A DNA stretch of 5,348 nt, from assembly GCA_017621905.1 (NCBI GenBank), contig JAGASC010000335.1, positions 1 to 5,348 on the forward strand, written 5' to 3'. Source of the DNA: Roseburia sp. (GTDB taxonomy: Bacteria; Bacillota; Clostridia; Lachnospirales; Lachnospiraceae). The notes below the pieces were generated by a model that was not told where the DNA came from, searched no databases, and saw only the letters and a program-made list of their open reading frames with translations. Positions 1 through 4,647 of this stretch are shown here, piece after piece (position 1 is the stretch's first letter; every line of letters begins with the position of its first letter). The position numbers were made by a program, and so were the translations under genes.

Positions 1-53
1 AAATGAATAAATTGTGAACAGTAAAGACGAAACGATAAATTTTGTAGCGCTGG

Positions 54-90
54 TCACTAATCTAATCCGATTAGATTGGTGAATCTAATC
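54..90. repeat. Interlocking inverted repeats, three copies of a 9-bp word
   Basis: The word AATCTAATC occurs at 59-67 and 82-90, and its exact reverse complement GATTAGATT lies between them at 69-77. The middle copy can pair with either neighbour. Positions 69-77 with 82-90 form a 9-bp hairpin with a GGTG loop. Positions 54-82 form a 29-bp odd palindrome centred on base 68, with only 58/78 not Watson-Crick. There is no T-run after it and no recognisable gene within the 113 bases up to the window edge. It could be an operator, a switchable RNA structure or the end of an upstream transcript; the sequence does not decide between these. Confidence 0.6.
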
Positions 91-113
91 CCCTTAGTTT
101 GTATATACATCAA

Positions 114-151
114 CAGTAAGACCCCCCGGCTATGGCTGGGGGGTCTTACTG
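114..151 (-). terminator. Long GC-rich hairpin, probable terminator of the PBP gene
   Basis: Positions 114-127 and 138-151 are perfectly complementary over 14 bp, including a run of six C against six G. A GG/CT extension leaves a TATG tetraloop at about 131-134. It lies about 75 bases past the stop codon of the minus-strand PBP gene, where a terminator is expected. Neither flank has a clean T-run, although on the minus strand the bases after the GC core are moderately T-rich. The structure itself is certain. Its role as an intrinsic terminator, and whether it also serves a plus-strand transcript from the left, is inference. Confidence 0.6.
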
Positions 152-225
152 CATGGATGTATTCTTAGAGATTCATAATCCTTACTATTGTTTTGGAATG
201 CCTTCCAAAGAAGTCACTCAAGTGC

Positions 226-2847
226 TTACTCGCCTGCACCGCCTGCATTACCGGATTCTCCAGTGGCTCCCAGATTAGAGAAATCCGGAAGCGTAATAGA
301 ATAATGCTGCTGGAAAGTAGAGTTTTGCGCATTATGGAAAGTACATGGGTTGGACAAAAACTCATCTGTCAACAGGTAAGGAGCATCCTCTGTAGTAGGC
401 GTACCACCGATAACATAAACGCCGGACTGATAGGAAGCGTAAGGGCAATAATTACCAACCAGCTGTCCGGATGCACTACAGATATCTGCACGGATATGGT
501 GGTCACAGTATTCGGTTGGCACGGTGCCCTCCGCAAAATATTCTTCAATCACACAACTTCCGCGCGGATCGGAGTCGCAGACACCTTCAATGGCCAGCTT
601 ACCGGATTCCTTGCACACAGCAGCGGTAACGATGCCTTCCGGCTTTTCAAAGTCCGCATATTCCAGGTTTTCATGAATGCGGCTCATAATGGCTTTCCAT
701 ATTTTTTTCGGATAATTGGTACCAAGGTTTTTCTGGGAAATATTATCGTCGTAACCGCCCCATACCGCGCAGGTATAATAAGGTGTATAGCCTACAAAAA
801 GAGCGTCACGGCTGTCGGTTGTGGTACCGGTCTTTCCGGCCTGGGCCATTCCGTTACCGAAATAAGCGGCAGTACCGGTTCCGGATGTCATAACATCCTT
901 CATGGCGTCAGTTAAAAGCCATGCGGTGGTTTCCTTTAAAACGGTACGGGTTTCTGAAGTTGTGTTATCAATCAGCACATTTCCGTCATGATCTAAAATT
1001 CTGGTATAGAATTTCGGCTTAATATAGGTTCCGCCATTTGCGATGGTAGCATATGCGGCTGTCAGTTCCAGATTGGTAACACCCTTGGTCAGACCTCCTA
1101 AGGACAGGGATTCGTTGGCGCTTTCGTCCACACCGACGGTGGTAAAACCAAAGTTGCGGATATACTCATATCCTAAGCTGATTCCAATTTCATAATGGGT
1201 CTTTACCGTAACAATGTTGATGGAGTTTGTGATGGCTTCCCGGATTGTGGTAAATCCCATGTAACGTCCATTTGCATTGGAAACCTCTTTCTGCTCACCG
1301 GACTGGTAATGGTAGGGGGCATCATCCTGAACATCTGCCAAGGTTTTTCCGCCTGCATCCAGTGCAGCTGCATAGGCTGCGATAATTTTGAAAGTGGAGC
1401 CGGGCTGTCTCGTGGTGCCGGTAGCACGGTTTAAGGTCTTGTTACCGGTTTTTTCGCCGCGTCCGCCAACCAGGGCTTTTACTTCGCCGGTACTCTGATC
1501 GATAAGAGTAAGCGCAACCTGGGGCTGAAGTGTGTAGGTAACAGTCTCACTTCCCGATACAATCGTATCGCCTTCCTGCATGATATCAGCTTTATATTGC
1601 TCAATCGCCGCTGCAGCTTCTTCTTCTGTGTCGAAGTCAATATTATAATTTTTGTTCGAACTGCGGTAGTAGGAGAGCATCGTCTGCTCGCTGTAGTGAG
1701 TAATGGTTTTATCCTTTGATTGAATGGATACCCGGTAGGAGAAGGAAATCTTCGGCTCGTAAGGGAAATTCTCCTGGTTGTTGGCTTCTTCATCGCAGAT
1801 GGCCTGGAGGGTTGGATCCTGAGTGGATTCAATGACAAGACCGCCCTGATAAAGTGCTTTATAAGCCTGGGTTTCGGTATATCCTTTTACCGTTACCAGA
1901 TCATTTATGACCTGATCTGTCAATTCATCTACAAAATAGGAATCGACACTGGAGGTCTCAGTGGCCACGTTCACAACCTGAATGCGGGAATAAACGTCAT
2001 CGGCCATTGCCTCATCATATTCCGCCTGGGTGATATATCCCTGTTCTAACATGTAATCAAGTACGGTTTCGCGGCGCTCTGCATTGTTCTCCGGATGGGA
2101 GATCGGGTTGTATTTGTAAGGACTCTTGGTAATGGCCGCCAGCACAGCGCATTCGGAGAGCGTCAGCTCCGAGACGTCCTTGCCAAAATATCGTTCGGAT
2201 GCGACGCCTACGCCAAGGGTGTTCTGACCAAGGTTAATGGCGTTGAGATAATTCTCCAAAATCCAGTCTTTATCCACAATCTTCTCCAGCTGGAGGGCCA
2301 GGTACTGCTCCTGGAATTTTCGTTCAAATTTATCCGCCATGGATTCTTCGTAGACCCACTCGGTAAAGACGGTGTTTTTCAGCAGCTGCTGGGTAATGGT
2401 ACTGGCTCCTTCCGAAAACTTAAAGCCTTTGGCGACACCTTTCACAGCGGCACGGATAATACCCTGGATGTCGATACCGTTGTGCTCATAAAAACGTTCG
2501 TCCTCGATGGCTACAAACGCATGCTGCAAATCCTCTGGAATCTCATCAATGGTAACATATTTCCGGTTGGAACCGGATGCGACTAAGGTCGCGATCTCAT
2601 TGCCCTCGCAGTCTAAGACGGTGGTAAGATAACCGGTAGGTGTTGCATCAATATCTTCGATGGACGGAGCGGAATCAATGATTCCCGACACGACACCGAT
2701 GGCAGCGCTGCCGCCAACAATTACGACTGCAAAAAAACATATAAGCAATGCCTTACAAAAAATTACAAAGAATTTTTTGCGAATCATGGTACTTTTTGAA
2801 ACCAGCTCCTGCTCACGTTTCAAAGTACGTTTCTTTCCATAATTCAT
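226..2847 (-). CDS. Class A penicillin-binding protein (PBP1A-like bifunctional peptidoglycan synthase)
   Basis: This 873-residue enzyme polymerises lipid II into glycan strands (GT51 transglycosylase) and cross-links the peptides (DD-transpeptidase) on the outer face of the membrane. A short basic cytoplasmic tail is followed by one membrane anchor (about 26-57). The GT51 domain (about 80-255) shows the EDERFYEHNG motif with catalytic Glu115, GASTITQQ at 147-154, and RKFQE with Glu180. The transpeptidase domain (about 441-725) has all three active-site motifs: STFK with nucleophile Ser484, SIN at 542-544 and KTGT at 672-675. A C-terminal extension (about 736-845) carries seven cysteines, then a Gly/Ser-rich tail. 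The start is fixed by an AGGAGG site (2853-2858) five bases upstream of ATG. The gene is monocistronic, with its own promoter and a 3' hairpin, and is divergent from the yigZ-like gene. All catalytic motifs are intact. The family is certain; the exact paralogue name (ponA, mrcA or pbp1A) is not. Confidence 0.97.
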   Translation of the reverse strand: MNYGKKRTLKREQELVSKSTMIRKKFFVIFCKALLICFFAVVIVGGSAAIGVVSGIIDSAPSIEDIDATPTGYLTTVLDCEGNEIATLVASGSNRKYVTIDEIPEDLQHAFVAIEDERFYEHNGIDIQGIIRAAVKGVAKGFKFSEGASTITQQLLKNTVFTEWVYEESMADKFERKFQEQYLALQLEKIVDKDWILENYLNAINLGQNTLGVGVASERYFGKDVSELTLSECAVLAAITKSPYKYNPISHPENNAERRETVLDYMLEQGYITQAEYDEAMADDVYSRIQVVNVATETSSVDSYFVDELTDQVINDLVTVKGYTETQAYKALYQGGLVIESTQDPTLQAICDEEANNQENFPYEPKISFSYRVSIQSKDKTITHYSEQTMLSYYRSSNKNYNIDFDTEEEAAAAIEQYKADIMQEGDTIVSGSETVTYTLQPQVALTLIDQSTGEVKALVGGRGEKTGNKTLNRATGTTRQPGSTFKIIAAYAAALDAGGKTLADVQDDAPYHYQSGEQKEVSNANGRYMGFTTIREAITNSINIVTVKTHYEIGISLGYEYIRNFGFTTVGVDESANESLSLGGLTKGVTNLELTAAYATIANGGTYIKPKFYTRILDHDGNVLIDNTTSETRTVLKETTAWLLTDAMKDVMTSGTGTAAYFGNGMAQAGKTGTTTDSRDALFVGYTPYYTCAVWGGYDDNISQKNLGTNYPKKIWKAIMSRIHENLEYADFEKPEGIVTAAVCKESGKLAIEGVCDSDPRGSCVIEEYFAEGTVPTEYCDHHIRADICSASGQLVGNYCPYASYQSGVYVIGGTPTTEDAPYLLTDEFLSNPCTFHNAQNSTFQQHYSITLPDFSNLGATGESGNAGGAGE

Positions 2848-2895
2848 AAGGACCTCCTTTTTCTGGAAACTAGCTGCGCAGTAAAGCGCAAAAAT

Positions 2896-2940
2896 GGTAC
2901 CTTTTCTTTTGCGGAAGTTTACGTTTCAACTTTCCGTACC
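2896..2940 (-). promoter_or_regulatory. Foldable 5' leader of the PBP mRNA
   Basis: Within the predicted untranslated leader, CGGAAGTT (2912-2919) pairs with AACTTTCCG (2928-2936) as eight base pairs with one bulged base. The flanking GGTAC (2896-2900) can pair with GTACC (2936-2940) as an outer stem. A second small stem, TGCGC/GCGCA, lies at 2875-2879 and 2886-2890. The fold would sit at the extreme 5' end of the transcript, so it could stabilise the mRNA or act in control. It matches no riboswitch class I recognise. Confidence 0.3.
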
Positions 2941-2944
2941 CTCT

Positions 2945-2973
2945 ATTATAACAAAGAACTGCGTCAGAATAAA
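2945..2973 (-). promoter_or_regulatory. Sigma-A type promoter of the PBP gene (extended -10)
   Basis: On the minus strand a perfect TATAAT (2945-2950) is preceded by TGT, giving an extended -10 (TGnTATAAT). The -35 position 17 bp upstream (2968-2973) reads TTTATT, which is weak, as is common for extended -10 promoters. Transcription would begin near 2937-2940, giving a leader of about 90 nt before the PBP start codon. Confidence 0.7.
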
Positions 2974-3169
2974 GAAAAAACTGAAAATACCATACTTTCT
3001 TCACTATTTCTTAAAGAATCATGCCCAAAATAGAGAGCGATAACATGGTTAATACAAGAAAAGATAGTAACAATGTGGTTGCAAAAGGTCAAAGAAACGT
3101 GGTAAGATAACTTATCGAAAGAAGCGAAGCAGTTTGTGATAAAAAAACGGCTTTTATGGTGTAAAACGG

Positions 3170-3199
3170 ATAACAGAGTTTGCAAAGCGGTCCTATTAT
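3170..3199 (+). promoter_or_regulatory. Candidate promoter of the yigZ-like gene
   Basis: ATAACA (3170-3175, four of six consensus bases) and TATTAT (3194-3199, five of six) are separated by 18 bp. The predicted start near 3206 would leave about 25 nt of leader, including the AAGGAAGG ribosome binding site. A weaker alternative -10, TATATA at 3208-3213, has no good partner. The match is plausible but not strong. Confidence 0.35.
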
Positions 3200-3230
3200 C
3201 TGTTTAGTATATAAATTAAGGAAGGTTGTC

Positions 3231-3881
3231 ATGAAAACAGTCTATACCGGCGGAGAAGGCGAAATTATTGAAAAAAAATCCAGATTCATTGCCACAGTGC
3301 GTCCTGTGACGTCTGAGGAGGAGGCCACGGCCTTTATCAATGAAATGAAAAAGAAATACTGGGATGCCAGACACAACTGCTCAGCCTTTGTGTTGGGAGA
3401 GCGGCAGGAAATCAGCAGATGTTCCGACGACGGCGAACCGGCCCAGACGGCGGGCAGACCGATGCTGGATGTATTACTGGGGGAAGATATTCATAATGTG
3501 GCTGTAGTAGTCACCCGTTATTTCGGCGGCGTGCTGCTTGGGACCGGCGGTCTGGTGCGGGCCTATCAGGGCGCAGTGCGGGCCGGGCTTGCAGCGAGCG
3601 TCATTATAGATAAGAAGAAAGGGAGAAAGCTGACCATTGGAACGGATTATAATGGTCTGGGAAAACTGCAGTACCTGATTGCCCAGAAGAACATTACCAT
3701 GATGGACACTCTTTATACGGAAAAAGTGGAACTGATCTGTATGGTTCCGGAGGAAGAACAGGCGCAGCTGGAAAAGGATATCATAGAGGCAACCAGCGCA
3801 AATGCTGTGATTACCTGGGGGGAAGAATTGCTGTATGGGACTGTTGGGAAGGAAGTAAAAATTTTTGATTCAACGAGTTGA
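3231..3881 (+). CDS. yigZ: YigZ/YvyE-like IMPACT-family protein (UPF0029)
   Basis: This encodes 216 residues, matching the usual 200-220 of bacterial YigZ/YvyE proteins. The N-terminal IMPACT/UPF0029 domain (about 5-120) shows the family hallmarks: KSRFIA near 16-21, DARHNCSAF at 45-53, SDDGEPAQTAGRPML at 65-79, and VVTRYFGGVLLGTGGLVRAY at 93-112. The C-terminal part (about 130-205) fits the DUF1949 ferredoxin-like domain. Eukaryotic IMPACT regulates the kinase Gcn2; the bacterial role is not settled, and links to ribosomes or nucleic acid binding come from fold similarity. The protein is soluble, with no signal peptide. The chosen start, ATG at 3231, has an AAGGAAGG site five bases upstream and begins at the conserved N-terminus. 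An upstream in-frame TTG at 3180 would add 17 residues without family support. No hairpin terminator separates it from the tRNA promoter. Confidence 0.93.
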   Translation: MKTVYTGGEGEIIEKKSRFIATVRPVTSEEEATAFINEMKKKYWDARHNCSAFVLGERQEISRCSDDGEPAQTAGRPMLDVLLGEDIHNVAVVVTRYFGGVLLGTGGLVRAYQGAVRAGLAASVIIDKKKGRKLTIGTDYNGLGKLQYLIAQKNITMMDTLYTEKVELICMVPEEEQAQLEKDIIEATSANAVITWGEELLYGTVGKEVKIFDSTS

Positions 3882-3930
3882 AAAAAAGTTAAAAAAAGTG
3901 TTGAAAAAAATAATGAGATTTTGAAAAAAA
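3881..3930 (+). promoter_or_regulatory. A-tract array, probable UP element of the tRNA promoter
   Basis: Four runs of exactly seven A lie at 3881-3887, 3891-3897, 3904-3910 and 3924-3930, with centres 10, 13 and 20 bases apart, close to helical phasing. The last run ends three bases before the -35 box, which is where the proximal UP subsite contacted by the RNA polymerase alpha subunit falls. Phased A-tracts also bend DNA. Boosting tRNA transcription is the likely role, by analogy with other stable-RNA promoters. Confidence 0.55.
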
Positions 3931-3933
3931 TGC

Positions 3934-3962
3934 TTGACATTTTTAGGTTGTCCATATATAAT
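3934..3962 (+). promoter_or_regulatory. Consensus sigma-A promoter of tRNA-Gln
   Basis: A perfect TTGACA (3934-3939) and a perfect TATAAT (3957-3962) are separated by the optimal 17 bp. The predicted start at about 3969-3971 leaves only 12 to 14 nt before the mature tRNA 5' end. This is the strongest promoter in the window. Confidence 0.92.
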
Positions 3963-3982
3963 AGCTTTTGTTGACAGCACAA

Positions 3983-4054
3983 AGGGCTATCGCCAAACGG
4001 TAAGGCAACGGACTCTGACTCCGTCATTTCAAGGTTCGAATCCTTGTAGCCCTG
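3983..4054 (+). tRNA. tRNA-Gln (anticodon CTG)
   Basis: The 72-nt cloverleaf folds without mismatch. The acceptor is AGGGCTA (3983-3989) with TAGCCCT (4047-4053). The D arm is GCC/GGC (3992-3994, 4004-4006). The anticodon stem is ACGGA/TCCGT with loop CTCTGAC, the variable loop has five bases, and the T stem is CAAGG/CCTTG with loop TTCGAAT. The anticodon CTG at 4015-4017 reads CAG (Gln), and the discriminator base is G4054. No CCA is encoded; the next bases are CTA, so it must be added by the CCA-adding enzyme. It is a single-gene transcription unit with its own promoter and terminator. The CTG anticodon implies that a separate TTG-anticodon isoacceptor exists elsewhere to read CAA. Confidence 0.96.
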
Positions 4055-4061
4055 CTAAATG

Positions 4062-4092
4062 AACTCAGTAGAGAATATCTACTGAGTTTTTT
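4062..4092 (+). terminator. Rho-independent terminator of tRNA-Gln
   Basis: An 11-bp perfect stem, AACTCAGTAGA (4062-4072) with TCTACTGAGTT (4078-4088), closes a five-base GAATA loop. A run of six T (4087-4092) follows directly, overlapping the stem end. It starts eight bases after the tRNA, so it terminates this short transcript. Confidence 0.92.
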
Positions 4093-4202
4093 GTTACCCG
4101 GAAAATTCTCTTTCGGGTGTCCCATACTCTTGAAATATTCTGATAAAGTAATCTCAAAATAATTCACAAATGTAGAAAATCATAGACAAATTAGCTATAA
4201 TC

Positions 4203-4228
4203 ACAAACGTATACAAACAATAGGTTTG
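4203..4228. repeat. Three CAAAC/GTTTG motifs at 10-bp spacing
   Basis: ACAAAC occurs at 4203-4208 and again at 4213-4218, and the inverted form GTTTG lies at 4224-4228. Motif starts are ten bases apart, one helical turn, so all three face the same side of the helix. Such spacing is usual for cooperative protein binding sites, but a short AT-rich array can also arise by chance. Confidence 0.35.
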
Positions 4229-4253
4229 CACAGAGTTGAAAACATTACGTGCC

Positions 4254-4268
4254 ATTACATGATGTAAT
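4254..4268. repeat. 15-bp odd palindrome ATTACATGATGTAAT
   Basis: ATTACAT (4254-4260) and ATGTAAT (4262-4268) are exact reverse complements around G4261. A partial direct copy, CATTAC, lies ten bases upstream at 4243-4248. The length and symmetry fit a dimeric repressor or recombination-factor site. No regulator gene is visible in the window. Confidence 0.35.
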
Positions 4269-4314
4269 TTGTGAAGCAAAAAAGATGGATGATTGGTTAT
4301 TTTGTAAAATAAAG

Positions 4315-4349
4315 AAGCGCCGTAGACAACTAACTACGGCGCTTTTTTT
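4315..4349 (+). terminator. Orphan terminator, probably bidirectional
   Basis: An 11-bp perfect stem, AAGCGCCGTAG (4315-4325) with CTACGGCGCTT (4334-4344), closes an eight-base loop. Seven T (4343-4349) follow on the plus strand. On the minus strand the stem is followed by TTCTTTATTTT, so it could also stop leftward transcripts. No recognised gene ends at it from either side: the tRNA has its own terminator at 4062-4092 and the integrase starts further right. It may shield the integrase from read-through, or mark the end of an unrecognised small transcript. Confidence 0.85.
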
Positions 4350-4502
4350 CGCAGAGTTTACAACTCTACGGCAATGATTTTAGCAAAAAAGAGCCAAAAA
4401 AGCAATAGCTTTTCCGCATAAAAACGGCATTTGAAGTAAAATTTATAAATCTCTAACAGAAACAATTCCCTTTCTAACGTGGTATTGTTGTGCTTTTGCC
4501 AG

Positions 4503-4647
4503 ACATTTATAAGCGATTCGCCGTCAAAAATTCCGTCAATGAGCGTTTTCATTTTGCAAAGGAAAATCTTTCTTTACAATATTATTCTGTAACAAAAAAA
4601 GGAGGTAATGCATTATGCCAAGAAAAGGAGAAAACATTTATAAGCGA
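4503..4647 (+). repeat. 14-bp direct repeat flanking the integrase start
   Basis: ACATTTATAAGCGA occurs exactly at 4503-4516 and at 4634-4647, 131 bases apart. The second copy lies inside the integrase coding region, at codons for Asn-Ile-Tyr-Lys-Arg near residues 7-11; the first is in the upstream spacer. The two copies are in different frames relative to the gene, and the flanks do not align well, so this is not an obvious duplicated coding segment. Confidence 0.5.
4553..4580 (+). promoter_or_regulatory. Candidate promoter of the integrase gene
   Basis: TTTGCA (4553-4558, four of six consensus bases) and TACAAT (4575-4580, five of six) are 16 bp apart. Transcription would begin near 4587, about 28 nt before the start codon and just before the AAAGGAGGT ribosome binding site. 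This is a moderate match in AT-rich DNA. Confidence 0.3.

Larger units (their letters stand above)
2848..3230. other. Divergent intergenic region between PBP and yigZ-like genes
   Basis: This 383-base A-rich spacer holds the PBP promoter and leader (about 2850-2975) and, near its right end, a probable promoter and ribosome binding site for the yigZ-like gene. The middle (about 2980-3165) shows no supported gene. A 29-codon plus-strand frame at 3021-3110 lacks a Shine-Dalgarno sequence, and a minus-strand frame at 2964-3185 runs across the PBP promoter. A small GATAA/TTATC inverted repeat sits at about 3106-3116. I see no RNA gene or mobile element here. Confidence 0.6.
4093..4614. other. AT-rich spacer between tRNA-Gln and integrase, no convincing gene
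   Basis: About 520 bases with no supported gene. From left to right it contains a small ACCCG/CGGGT hairpin (4096-4118), an isolated TATAAT (4196-4201) without a -35, three CAAAC/GTTTG motifs ten bases apart (4204-4228), and a 15-bp palindrome (4254-4268). These are followed by an orphan terminator (4315-4349), a 6-bp hairpin AGAGTT/AACTCT (4353-4367), and a 14-bp word (4503-4516) repeated inside the integrase gene. A 64-codon minus-strand frame (4358-4552) ends just before the orphan terminator but lacks a clear ribosome binding site. The location between a tRNA gene and an integrase suggests an attachment or control region, which is inference. Confidence 0.5.

Noticed and set aside
192..209. 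Inverted repeat TTTGGAA/TTCCAAA just after the PBP stop codon, considered as the terminator
   Set aside because: Only seven AT-rich pairs and no T-run on the minus strand. The 114-151 hairpin is a far better candidate.
193..915. 240-codon plus-strand frame opposite the PBP gene
   Set aside because: It lies wholly antisense to a PBP gene with all catalytic motifs intact, shows no family resemblance and has no Shine-Dalgarno sequence. It is a shadow frame.
2095..2586. 163-codon plus-strand frame opposite the PBP N-terminal half
   Set aside because: Antisense to the conserved GT51 domain, with no recognisable motif and no ribosome binding site.
3021..3110. 29-codon plus-strand frame (MPKIESDNMV...) in the PBP/yigZ spacer
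   Set aside because: No Shine-Dalgarno sequence, no promoter at a sensible distance and low-complexity composition in A-rich DNA.
2964..3185. 73-codon minus-strand frame upstream of the PBP gene
   Set aside because: It ends beside the PBP -10 box, so it covers the -35 region. It has no ribosome binding site and no family resemblance.
4015..4017. CRISPR array, rRNA or insertion sequence anywhere in the window
   Set aside because: No regularly spaced repeats of CRISPR length, no rRNA signature and no transposase or terminal inverted repeats were found on reading both strands.
4094..4157. Minus-strand stretch reading ...YFIRIFQEYGTPEREFSG-stop, a possible C-terminal relic
   Set aside because: An in-frame stop directly precedes it and only about 19 codons are open. 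I cannot assign it to any family, so chance is the simpler explanation.
4285..4377. 30-codon plus-strand frame (MDDWLFCKIKKRRRQ...) running through the orphan terminator
   Set aside because: The frame crosses the hairpin and T-run of a strong terminator and has only a weak GAAG upstream, so translation of the full frame is unlikely.
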